Shown piece after piece: positions 1 to 7,690 of a stretch of 13,985 bases of DNA. Location of the stretch: assembly GCA_009782405.1 (NCBI GenBank), contig WRJC01000072.1:1-13985 (forward strand), written 5' to 3'. Source of the DNA: Oscillospiraceae bacterium. GTDB lineage: Bacteria; Bacillota_A; Clostridia; Oscillospirales; WRJC01. The stretch's first letter is position 1. Every line of letters starts with the position of its first letter. A model generated the notes under the pieces. The model saw only the letters and a list, made by a program, of their open reading frames with translations. It was not told where the DNA came from and searched no databases. Made by a program: the position numbers and the translations under genes.

Positions 1-993
1 TATATGCTTGACCGTATAGTAATCTTCTCTCTGCGAATTTCCGGCATCGTCTATTTTAGAGCCGTACCGCAATTTTTTCGGGTCGATTTTTTTGTCCATT
101 TTGTGCGGGTCAACGAAAATGTACGGAAGCGATTTTATCGATTCGTTTTGGTCATATGTTTGCGTGTCTTTTTCGAAAGCATAAGATGGGTTCGACAGCT
201 CCATTTGCCGAAATCCGATTTTCTCCTTGCAAATTTCGATATAATCGGGATTTATTTCATAACCTATCGAATTGCGGCATAGATTCTTTGCCGCCAAGGA
301 AGTGGTGCCGCTGCCCAAAAAGGGATCCAGCACGGTTTCCCCGACGAATGAGAACATTTTTATGATCCGTGAGGGCAGCTCCTCGGGAAAAACCGCCATA
401 TGCTTGTCCTGGCGGGCGCCGCAAAACGACCAGTGCGACGAAAAGTACGTGTTCCATTCTTCTTTTGTCATCGCGGACATCTTTTTTGCATCCGCTCCCA
501 CATCGGGCGGATTTCCGAGTTTCTTGAATATGAGTATGAATTCATAATCGATTTTCAGTATTCCGTTTCTCGGATATGGAAAGCTGCCCATGACCGAGCC
601 GCCGCCTGTGGTGTTCATGGTGGTTTCCTTTTGCCATATAACCGCGCCCATATAGTCCATTCCGAGGGTTTCGCAAAATCGAATGATTTCAGTTCTTATT
701 GGGATCACCTTATAGCGTCCGTAATAGACAGATCGGGCGAACTGGTCGCCTATGTTTATGCACATCCGGCAGCCGTCGTGCAAAACGCGGCAGCATTCCT
801 GCCATACGAGGTTTAAGTTGTTTATGTACTGCTCATATGACTGGTGAAACCCGATTTGGTTTTCTTCGCCGTAATCCTTCAGCTGCCAATAAGGTGGAGA
901 CGTTATTACCAAATGCACCGATTTATCCGCTATGCGCCCCATGTCGCGGCTGTCCCCGTTGACGATTGTGTGATTTGTGGGATAATTTTTCAT
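1..993 (-). CDS. Beta-class DNA methyltransferase (N6_N4 MTase family), 3' end beyond the window
   Basis: The frame is open from the ATG at 993-991 to the window edge, giving 331 residues without a stop. The protein should transfer a methyl group from S-adenosylmethionine to an exocyclic amino group of adenine (N6) or cytosine (N4) in a DNA target. The catalytic motif IV, TSPPYW, lies at residues 31-36, and the SAM-binding motif I, DPFLGSGTT, lies at residues 223-231. This order, catalytic motif first, defines the beta class. The ~185 residues between them, including a YEFILIFKK stretch, should hold the target-recognition part. About 100 residues follow motif I before the edge, so a C-terminal extension exists. 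A purine-rich AAGGTG lies about 13 nt before the ATG. The gene follows carB by 78 bp on the same strand. SPPY is often seen in N4-cytosine enzymes, but the target base and site cannot be read here. No restriction gene is visible, so it could be half of a restriction-modification system or an orphan. Confidence 0.88.
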   Translation of the reverse strand, partial: MKNYPTNHTIVNGDSRDMGRIADKSVHLVITSPPYWQLKDYGEENQIGFHQSYEQYINNLNLVWQECCRVLHDGCRMCINIGDQFARSVYYGRYKVIPIRTEIIRFCETLGMDYMGAVIWQKETTMNTTGGGSVMGSFPYPRNGILKIDYEFILIFKKLGNPPDVGADAKKMSAMTKEEWNTYFSSHWSFCGARQDKHMAVFPEELPSRIIKMFSFVGETVLDPFLGSGTTSLAAKNLCRNSIGYEINPDYIEICKEKIGFRQMELSNPSYAFEKDTQTYDQNESIKSLPYIFVDPHKMDKKIDPKKLRYGSKIDDAGNSQREDYYTVKHI

Positions 994-1024
994 ATGGATT
1001 TTTTTGCACCTTTTTAATGGACGG

Positions 1025-1072
1025 GCGGCAGGTTGCCGCTCCTATTGATGGGCAAGGGCAGAGCCTTTGCCC
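1025..1072 (-). terminator. Two stacked hairpins at the carB end, possible weak terminator
   Basis: Read on the minus strand, the first hairpin (1072-1050) pairs GGGCAAAGGC with GCCCTTGCCC around a 3-nt loop, with one mismatch, and begins at the carB stop codon. The second (1039-1025) pairs GCGGCA with TGCCGC perfectly around a 3-nt loop. Neither has a proper U-tract after it, so an intrinsic terminator is doubtful. They may instead slow RNA decay or partly separate carB from the methyltransferase gene. Confidence 0.35.
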
Positions 1073-4000
1073 TACATTTTCCCCGCCCTCGCGTGGTACT
1101 CCTGCAGAGAGTACACTTTTTCGTCCGGGTTCTTTATCTTTTCGGCGATCCCCAACACGCCGGCCAAGGCCGCAGTCAGCGTGGTCATATATGGTATGTT
1201 GTATTTGATCGCCGACTTTCGTATATATGAGTCGTCGTCGTTGCTGCGCTTGCTCCCACTTGGCGTGTTGACGATCACGTCCAGCTGGTGGTTTTTTATC
1301 GCGTCCTCGATGTTTGGCCGCCCTTCATAGAGTTTGTTGATGATTTCGGCCTTTATGCCTTTTGAGCTGAGATATGCGTGCGTGCCCCGGGTGGCCACGA
1401 TCAAAAAACCGAGCGCCTCGAAGCGCTTTGCCACTTCTGCCGATTCTTCCCTGTCTTTTTCCGCGACCGATATCAGAACTCTCCCCGAAAGCGGCAGGAT
1501 TGTTTTGCTGCTTTCGAGCGCTTTGTAAAAGGCGAGCCCGAACGAATCGGAAAGTCCCAGAACTTCCCCGGTGGATCTCATCTCGGGGCCTAAAATGGGA
1601 TCTACTTCGGGGAACATGTTGAAGGGGAACACAGCTTCCTTCACCCCGTAATAGTCCATTTCGGGTTTTTGCATCGAGGCGATGCCGACTTGCTTTTTCG
1701 TATATTTTTCCATGATAAGCTGCGCGGCGAGTTTCGCCATGTTGAAATTGCAGACTTTGGAGACGAGCGGCACCGTCCTCGAGGCGCGCGGGTTGGCTTC
1801 CAGGACATATATTCTTCCCAAATGGATCGCGTACTGGATATTCATGAGCCCCACTACCCCAAGTTCCCCGGCTATTTTTCGCGTGTAGTCGCAAATTGTC
1901 TCCGTCTGCTCCGGGGTGATGTTCACCGTGGGGATCACGCAGGCCGAATCCCCCGAATGGATCCCGGCGTATTCGATATGCTCCATGATCGTGGGCACAA
2001 AGGCCTGGCTGCCGTCGGCCAAGGCATCCGCCTCGCATTCGAGCGCGTTTTCCAAAAAGCGGTCGATGAGTATCGGAGCTTCGGCGCCTATGTAATGCGC
2101 GTTTTTTTGCATATACAGTTTCAGCTGCTCGCCGTCGAAAACGATCTCCATGGCGCGTCCCCCGAGCACGTAGGACGGCCTGACCATGACCGGATAGCCT
2201 ATCCTGTTTGCCGCGGTGAGTGCCTCCTCGTAACTTGAAGCCATCCTCGAATCCGGCATGGGAATATCCATGTTCTCCATCATTTTCCTGAAAAGATCCC
2301 GATCCTCCGCAAGCGCGATCACCTCCGGGGTGGTGCCCAAAATCGGCACCCCCGCCATTTTCAGTTCCATGGCTATGTTCAGCGGCGTCTGCCCGCCGAA
2401 CTGGACGATTATGCCCAGCGGCCGCTCGTATTCGCATATGGACAAAACGTCCTCGACGGTCAGCGGCTCGAAATACAGTTTGTCCGCCGTGTCGTAGTCG
2501 GTGGAAACCGTTTCGGGGTTGCAATTTATCATGATCGTTTCAAAACCCATTTCGCGCAATGCGAAGGCGGTGTGCACGCAGCAGTAATCAAATTCTATGC
2601 CTTGGCCTATCCTGTTTGGGCCCCCGCCCAAAATGATTACTTTTTGGCGCCCTTCCCCGTTTGCCTTTGTTTTGGCGCGACGGTTTTTTTCGAGCTCGGC
2701 CAATTCGCCGCCGAGCTTCCCCGGGCCGTTGTATGTGGAGTAATAATACTGCGCATCGGCGCCGCTCACGGGCACTATGTCCCATTCTTCCTGTATTCCG
2801 GCAAATTTTCGGTGCAGCCTTATATATTCCTCCGGAACTTCGAGCAGTTTCGAGAGGTATTTGTCGGCAAAGCCGTCTTTTTTCGCGCTTATGAGAAGCT
2901 CATCGGGCAATACGCGCTTTTTGTACTGCAAGATTTCGTTTTCCATGTCCACCAATTCGCCGATTTGTTCCAAGAAATATTTTTTTATCTTTGTTATCGC
3001 GTGAATTTCATCGGCGCTCACCCCTTTGCGGAGCGCTTCGTAAATGGCGAAATAGCGCTCGCTGTTGGGCGAGGCGATTTTTTGGAGCAATTCCTCCTTT
3101 TTGAGCTCGTTGAAATTTTTGGCGAAGCCGAGTCCGCTCCTGCCGATTTCAAGCGAGCGCACCGCTTTTTGGAAAGCCTCCTTGAAAGTGCGCCCTATGC
3201 TCATCACTTCCCCGACCGCCCTCATCTGGGTGCCGAGCTTGTCCTCTATTCCCGAGAATTTTTCGAATGCCCACCGCGCGAATTTGACGACGATATAGTC
3301 TCCGTATGGGGTGTACTTGTCCATCGTGCCGCCCCTCCAGTACGGGATTTCGTCGAGGGAGAGCCCCGCCGCCAAAAGGGCGGAGACATAGGCGATCGGA
3401 AATCCCGTCGCCTTCGATGCCAAGGCCGAGGAGCGCGAAGTCCTCGGGTTTATTTCGATGATTGCGATCCTGTCGCTATCCGGGTCGTGGGCGAACTGAA
3501 CGTTGGTCCCCCCTATGACCCCAATTTCCGAAACTATGTCGAAAGCGATTTTCTTGAGCCTTTTTTGCAGTTCTTCGGAAATTGTGAGCATGGGGGCCGA
3601 ACAAAAAGAATCGCCCGTATGCACGCCCATCGGGTCGATGTTTTCTATCATGCAGACTGCTATCATCTGGTTTTTCGCGTCCCTGACCACCTCCACTTCG
3701 AGTTCTTCCCAGCCCTGGACGCTCTCCTCGATCAATATTTGTCCGATTATCGATGCCTGCAAGCCCCTTGCCGCCACAATCCGGAGCTCTTCTTTGTTGT
3801 ACACCAGGCCGCCGCCGGTCCCGCCCATTGTGAAAGCGGGCCGGATCACCACGGGATACCCGAGTTCGTCGGCCACTTCTTCCGCCTGGCCGATCGAGAG
3901 CGCCTCAAAACTTCTCGGCATCTCCACGCCGAGGCGATCCATCGTCTTTTTGAACTCGATGCGGTCTTCGCCGCGTTCTATCGCATCGAGCAAGACTCCG

Positions 4001-4347
4001 ATGACTTCCACTCCGTAGCGTTCGAAAACGCCTTCTTTGTAAAGCTCGAGGCTCAGATTCAGCCCGGACTGGCCGCCCAAATTGGGGAGCAGCGCATCGG
4101 GGCGTTCTTTGGCGATTATTTCGGTCAGCCTTTTTGCGTTGAGGGGCTCGATATACGTGACGTCGGCCACCACGGGGTCGGTCATGATGGTGGCCGGATT
4201 TGAATTTGCCAGTATGATTTTGTATCCGAGGCTGCGCAGCGCCTTGCAAGCCTGCGTGCCCGAATAATCGAATTCGCACGCCTGCCCCACGATTATCGGG
4301 CCGGATCCTATTATCATGATTGTCTTTATGTCCGTTCTTTTCGGCAT
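1072..4347 (-). CDS. carB: Carbamoyl-phosphate synthase, large (ammonia-dependent) subunit
   Basis: This 1091-residue protein should make carbamoyl phosphate from bicarbonate, ammonia and two ATP, for pyrimidine and arginine synthesis. It has the family's duplicated plan. The N-terminal carboxyphosphate half starts with GSGPIIVGQACEFDYSG and carries the ATP-grasp signature GGTGGG and EINPRTSRSSALASKATGFP. A linking oligomerisation region follows. The second half starts near residue 567 with GGGPNRIGQGIEFDYCC and ends its ATP-grasp with EANPRASRTVP. From about residue 950 there is an MGS-like allosteric domain (VATRGTHAYL, VNTPSGSKR). The length is close to the usual 1060-1080, so the gene looks complete. 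The start is supported by AGGAGG at 4363-4358, ten nt before the ATG. The gene lies 59 bp after the PurF-like gene on the same strand. No carA, which supplies ammonia from glutamine, is beside it, so the small subunit must be elsewhere or absent. Confidence 0.97.
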   Translation of the reverse strand: MPKRTDIKTIMIIGSGPIIVGQACEFDYSGTQACKALRSLGYKIILANSNPATIMTDPVVADVTYIEPLNAKRLTEIIAKERPDALLPNLGGQSGLNLSLELYKEGVFERYGVEVIGVLLDAIERGEDRIEFKKTMDRLGVEMPRSFEALSIGQAEEVADELGYPVVIRPAFTMGGTGGGLVYNKEELRIVAARGLQASIIGQILIEESVQGWEELEVEVVRDAKNQMIAVCMIENIDPMGVHTGDSFCSAPMLTISEELQKRLKKIAFDIVSEIGVIGGTNVQFAHDPDSDRIAIIEINPRTSRSSALASKATGFPIAYVSALLAAGLSLDEIPYWRGGTMDKYTPYGDYIVVKFARWAFEKFSGIEDKLGTQMRAVGEVMSIGRTFKEAFQKAVRSLEIGRSGLGFAKNFNELKKEELLQKIASPNSERYFAIYEALRKGVSADEIHAITKIKKYFLEQIGELVDMENEILQYKKRVLPDELLISAKKDGFADKYLSKLLEVPEEYIRLHRKFAGIQEEWDIVPVSGADAQYYYSTYNGPGKLGGELAELEKNRRAKTKANGEGRQKVIILGGGPNRIGQGIEFDYCCVHTAFALREMGFETIMINCNPETVSTDYDTADKLYFEPLTVEDVLSICEYERPLGIIVQFGGQTPLNIAMELKMAGVPILGTTPEVIALAEDRDLFRKMMENMDIPMPDSRMASSYEEALTAANRIGYPVMVRPSYVLGGRAMEIVFDGEQLKLYMQKNAHYIGAEAPILIDRFLENALECEADALADGSQAFVPTIMEHIEYAGIHSGDSACVIPTVNITPEQTETICDYTRKIAGELGVVGLMNIQYAIHLGRIYVLEANPRASRTVPLVSKVCNFNMAKLAAQLIMEKYTKKQVGIASMQKPEMDYYGVKEAVFPFNMFPEVDPILGPEMRSTGEVLGLSDSFGLAFYKALESSKTILPLSGRVLISVAEKDREESAEVAKRFEALGFLIVATRGTHAYLSSKGIKAEIINKLYEGRPNIEDAIKNHQLDVIVNTPSGSKRSNDDDSYIRKSAIKYNIPYMTTLTAALAGVLGIAEKIKNPDEKVYSLQEYHARAGKM

Positions 4348-4406
4348 TTAAAATATGCCTCCTTTTTTTGTATTATATATTTTGGCGCGGACCGCCGTTC
4401 ATTCGT

Positions 4407-5822
4407 TCATTCACAGCCGTTCCAGCAATAGGTGCAGAGTTTGCACCTGTCTATGCCGATGGATCCAAGCAGCCCTTCCAAAGAAAGATATTCGAGGGTT
4501 TCGATGTTCAGCCCTTTTTTTATCGTCTCCACCATGTTTCTGTATTGCTTCGATTCGCAGTCGGCATAGGCTTCGACGCTTTTTTCGCCGGCTCCTTCGA
4601 GTTCGCTTATGACTTGCCTCGAAACGAGTTCGCTCTCCGAAGCCGTGCGCGAAAAATTCAGGTATTTGCACCCATAGAGCACCGGCGGGCAGCCGGATCT
4701 CACATGCAGCCCTTTTGCGCCGCGTTTCGCCAAAAAATCCATCAGCCCGCGCATCTGCGTTCCGCGCACTATCGAATCCTCCACGAACAGCAGCCGCTTG
4801 TTTTCGACGAGCGAGTTCACCGGCAGCAATTTCATCCGGGCCACTAAGCTCCTTATGCTTTGATCCTGCGGCATGAAACTGCGAGTCCAGGTGGGCGTGT
4901 ATTTTATGAGCGGCCTTGCGAAAGGTATGTTCGAGCAATTGGCATATCCCACAGCGTGGGCAGTGCCCGAATCGGGAATGCCCGCCACATAGTCGGCTTC
5001 TATCCCCGCGCTTCCGGCCATGTCTTTTTCCGCCAGGCTTTTTCCGCATTTGTAGCGCACTTCCTCGACGTTCCGTCCTTCGTAGTCCGCGGTGGGATAG
5101 CCGTAATATGTCCACAGAAACGAACATATGCGCATTTGGGACCCCGGATTGCATATGGGCTGTATTTTGTCCGCAGTGACAAAAACCACTTCCCCGGGCC
5201 CGAGTTCCAGGCACGCCCTGTACCCGAGGTTTATATATGCAAAAGATTCGAAGCTTACGCAGTGCCCATCCTCTTTTTTTCCGATGGACAAAGGGGTGCG
5301 CCCCAATTTGTCCCTTGCGGCATAAATGCCGCCCCCCGCGCACACGATCATCGTGACCGAACCCTCGACTGCCCCCTGCGCATAGGCGATCCCCTCTGCT
5401 ATGTCCCCCTTCCGGCAAATGAGGGAGGCGACCAGCTCCGTGTCGTTGATCTGGCCCCCGGAAAGCTCCGTGAAATACGCATTGTGGTTTTTTATGAGCT
5501 GCTCGGCCAATTGTTTCTTGTTGTTTATGCGCCCCACCGTCGCCACGGCGAAAGTCCCGATTCTTGAATTTATGACAACCGGCTGCGGGCAGGAATCGCT
5601 TATGCACCCCACTCCCGCAAACCCTTTCATTTCTGCCAAATCGGGTTCGAATTTCGTCCGAAACGGCGTATTTTCGATGTTGTGTATGGCGCGTTTGAAG
5701 TTTTCGCCGTCATAAACCGCCATCCCGCCCCTGTATGTGCCGAGGTGGGAATGATAGTCAGTCCCGAAAAACAGATCCGCCGCGCATTCGTATTTTGAGC
5801 ATACCCCGAATATTCCGCCCAT
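4407..5822 (-). CDS. PurF-like amidophosphoribosyltransferase homologue without the glutaminase Cys
   Basis: The 471 residues align by eye over the full PurF plan: an N-terminal class II glutamine amidotransferase-like domain (about 1-230) and a phosphoribosyltransferase domain. The PRPP-binding motif VEDSIVRGT is at 347-355, and IPDSG, LGY-type and ARMKL segments also match PurF. Cys233, Cys385, Cys460 and Cys463 fall where Bacillus subtilis PurF has its four [4Fe-4S] ligands. The N-terminus reads MGGIFGV, whereas active enzymes expose Cys in the (M)CGIFG or CGVFG position. The nucleophile is therefore Gly, and the usual HRGQE segment reads YRGGM. No in-frame Cys lies in the ten codons upstream, so a wrong start does not explain it. 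It may be an ammonia-dependent amidophosphoribosyltransferase, a regulatory paralogue, or an enzyme with another PRPP reaction. I recall similar MGG-starting homologues in Bacteroidota, from memory only. It is first of a likely two-gene unit with carB. Family membership is sure, activity is not. Confidence 0.88.
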   Translation of the reverse strand: MGGIFGVCSKYECAADLFFGTDYHSHLGTYRGGMAVYDGENFKRAIHNIENTPFRTKFEPDLAEMKGFAGVGCISDSCPQPVVINSRIGTFAVATVGRINNKKQLAEQLIKNHNAYFTELSGGQINDTELVASLICRKGDIAEGIAYAQGAVEGSVTMIVCAGGGIYAARDKLGRTPLSIGKKEDGHCVSFESFAYINLGYRACLELGPGEVVFVTADKIQPICNPGSQMRICSFLWTYYGYPTADYEGRNVEEVRYKCGKSLAEKDMAGSAGIEADYVAGIPDSGTAHAVGYANCSNIPFARPLIKYTPTWTRSFMPQDQSIRSLVARMKLLPVNSLVENKRLLFVEDSIVRGTQMRGLMDFLAKRGAKGLHVRSGCPPVLYGCKYLNFSRTASESELVSRQVISELEGAGEKSVEAYADCESKQYRNMVETIKKGLNIETLEYLSLEGLLGSIGIDRCKLCTYCWNGCE

Positions 5823-5904
5823 TTGATGTATCCCCGCATTTCCCTTCCCGTATTGCGCCGCCTATGGGTTTCGTTCATTTTGCCGCATAAACGCACTATG
5901 TTTC

Positions 5905-5933
5905 ATTATACCACAGACCCGCATAAAATTCAA
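5905..5933 (-). promoter_or_regulatory. Sigma-A-type promoter for the PurF-like gene and carB
   Basis: On the minus strand a -35 box TTGAAT (5933-5928) and a perfect -10 box TATAAT (5910-5905) are separated by exactly 17 nt, and the -10 is extended by an upstream TG (TGGTATAAT). Transcription would start near 5898 and leave a leader of about 75 nt before the ATG at 5822. I saw no clear riboswitch or PurR-like structure in that leader. Confidence 0.75.
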
Positions 5934-6016
5934 TAAAAAATTTCAAATAAAAACAAATTAATTTCAAATTGTATTTATAGAATGTACAAGAACGCGTAGT
6001 ATACTGTGTGTGTGAC

Positions 6017-6022
6017 GGAGGG
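6017..6022 (+). promoter_or_regulatory. Shine-Dalgarno site that sets the Sua5/TsaC start
   Basis: GGAGGG stands six nt before the ATG at 6029. A GTG at 6008 is in frame but would place this site inside the coding region and add seven residues with no family counterpart, so 6029 is the better start. Confidence 0.8.
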
Positions 6023-6028
6023 TGCAAA

Positions 6029-7057
6029 ATGAATACCGAAATATTGCGCATAGACGAAAAAAACGCGGACAGCCCGGTTGAAACCGAAAAACTGCGGCGG
6101 GCGGCCTCAGTCATAAACGGCGGGGGGCTCGTGGTTTTCCCGACTGAAACGGTCTACGGCCTCGGGGCGAGCGCGCTTGATTTTTCCGCCGTCAAAAAAA
6201 TTTACGAAGTCAAGGGCAGGCCCTGCGACAATCCCCTGATAGCCCACGTGGCAGATGCCCGCGACATATGCGAATACGCCGAAATCACGCAAACCGCCGA
6301 AAGGATAATAGGCGAGTTCCTCCCCGCCCCGCTCACCCTCGTGCTCAAGAAAAAAAATTCCGCATTGGATGCGTGCTGCAGCTTGGACACGGTGGCCATC
6401 AGGGTCCCCAAAAACAAAGCGGCCCGAAAGCTGATCGGGCTTTCGGGCGCGCCCGTCGCCGCGCCCTCGGCAAATCTTTCGGGCAAACCCAGCCACACGG
6501 ATCCGGAATATATAATAAGGGACTTTGACGGCATGGTCGATATGATAGTCTGCGGCGAAAACTGCGAGATCGGACTGGAATCCACCGTGATTTCCTTCAA
6601 TGCCGACGGCAGCCTGAACATTTTGCGCAGCGGGCACATAACAAGGGAAATGTTGTCGGGATACAAAATATGCGAAAGCGCGCCGGAACTCCGCGGCGCC
6701 CCGCGTTCGCCCGGAATGAAATACACCCACTATTCCCCCGATGCGCCGCTCTATTTGCTCCTTGGAAGCGAGGCGGAAATAACAGAATTCGTCAAAAAAG
6801 AAATGCGGCGCAAAAAAGCGGGGTTTTTGTGCTTCGACGAGTTTCTCGGGCATTTCGGGGAAAATGAAAACATAGCCGCAATCGGGGCACGGGGCGACTT
6901 GGCCGCGCAAGCCAAAAACCTGTTTGGTGCGCTCAACCGCCTCGACGCGCTGGGGCTGGACGCCATATATTCCATAATGCCCGAAAGGACCGGAATCGGC
7001 GAGGCGGTATACAGCCGGCTGGCAAAGGCTTCGGGCGGAAAGGTCATCAATGTATGA
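6029..7057 (+). CDS. tsaC: Threonylcarbamoyl-AMP synthase, Sua5/TsaC2 type
   Basis: This 342-residue enzyme should make threonylcarbamoyl-AMP from threonine, bicarbonate and ATP, the first step of the t6A37 modification on tRNAs reading ANN codons. The YrdC domain fills about residues 20-205 and shows PTETVYGLGA, KGRPCDNPLIAHV and SANLSGKPSHT. A linker with SPGMKYTHYSP near residue 228 leads into a C-terminal Sua5 domain of about 105 residues. That domain marks the long two-domain type rather than the short TsaC. The leader from the divergent gene is AT-rich. A TATACT at 6000-6005 could be a -10 box, but no convincing -35 box stands at the right distance. The stop overlaps the next start in ATGA, so translation with the lytic transglycosylase is probably coupled. 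This is the first gene of a four-gene plus-strand cluster. Confidence 0.95.
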   Translation: MNTEILRIDEKNADSPVETEKLRRAASVINGGGLVVFPTETVYGLGASALDFSAVKKIYEVKGRPCDNPLIAHVADARDICEYAEITQTAERIIGEFLPAPLTLVLKKKNSALDACCSLDTVAIRVPKNKAARKLIGLSGAPVAAPSANLSGKPSHTDPEYIIRDFDGMVDMIVCGENCEIGLESTVISFNADGSLNILRSGHITREMLSGYKICESAPELRGAPRSPGMKYTHYSPDAPLYLLLGSEAEITEFVKKEMRRKKAGFLCFDEFLGHFGENENIAAIGARGDLAAQAKNLFGALNRLDALGLDAIYSIMPERTGIGEAVYSRLAKASGGKVINV

Positions 7058-7629
7058 GGACAAACAAGGCGATTAAAAACACTGTCGCGATAATGATAAT
7101 GATAGCGGTTTCGGTGGGGCTGGGGTACGCCTACGACAAAATTTCGAATTGGTTCGAAAAAAGGTCGCACCCCTTGGAATACACCGAAATAGTGGAAAAA
7201 TATTCGGAAGAATACAGCGTCCCCAAAGAAATGGTTTTCGGCGTGATAAAGGCCGAAAGCGGTTTTCGGAGCGATGTGGTCTCCAGTGCCGGGGCAGTCG
7301 GGCTCATGCAGATAACCGAAGTCACTTTTGATTGGCTGACGGCGAGGATGGGCGAAAATCTGTCCAAGGGGCTGCTTTACGACCCGGAAACCAACATAAA
7401 ATACGGTACATATTACTTAGGCTATCTGTACAAGGAATTCGGGAACTGGGACATAGTCTTGGCCGCATACAACGCGGGGCCGAACAAGGTGAAAAACAAC
7501 TGGCTCAACAATCCCGAATACATAATTGAAAACGAGATCGTGTACATCCCAATCGAGGAAACCCGCACATATATCCAAAGGGTGAACAAAAACAGGGAAA
7601 CCTACAAAAGGCTGTATTTCAGCGGTTAG
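7054..7629 (+). CDS. Membrane-anchored lytic transglycosylase (SLT domain, GH23 type)
   Basis: The 191-residue protein starts with a hydrophobic segment (about residues 11-27) that should be a signal anchor, placing the rest outside the membrane. The SLT domain has the expected order of motifs: catalytic Glu68 in IKAESGF, GLMQI at 83-87, and AYNAGP at 138-143, then a Tyr-rich ending typical of the fold. Such enzymes cut the MurNAc-GlcNAc bond of peptidoglycan without water and leave a 1,6-anhydro-MurNAc end, in wall remodelling or spore and septum processes. The start is supported by GGAAAGG about ten nt upstream, inside the end of tsaC. The four-base overlap with tsaC suggests co-translation, and the aminopeptidase gene follows after 61 bp. 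It resembles the short YjbJ/CwlQ-like one-domain members. The particular wall process it serves cannot be told. Confidence 0.93.
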   Translation: MRTNKAIKNTVAIMIMIAVSVGLGYAYDKISNWFEKRSHPLEYTEIVEKYSEEYSVPKEMVFGVIKAESGFRSDVVSSAGAVGLMQITEVTFDWLTARMGENLSKGLLYDPETNIKYGTYYLGYLYKEFGNWDIVLAAYNAGPNKVKNNWLNNPEYIIENEIVYIPIEETRTYIQRVNKNRETYKRLYFSG

Positions 7630-7690
7630 CGGGGGCGGGCTATGCTGCCGCGCGGAAAATGTTAAATATTTTGAAAGGAACTGGATATTC

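Noticed and set aside
2572..4203. A 543-codon open frame on the plus strand opposite carB
   Set aside because: It is antisense to an unmistakable carB, its product is rich in His, Arg and Phe with no recognisable motif, and it arises from the codon bias of the true gene.
4372..4377. TATAAT on the minus strand just upstream of carB
   Set aside because: No acceptable -35 box stands 16-18 nt before it, and the region between the two genes is generally A/T-rich. carB is more simply read from the 5905-5933 promoter.
6008..6028. GTG start for the Sua5/TsaC gene seven codons upstream
   Set aside because: The Shine-Dalgarno sequence would lie within the coding region, and the ATG at 6029 has ideal spacing.
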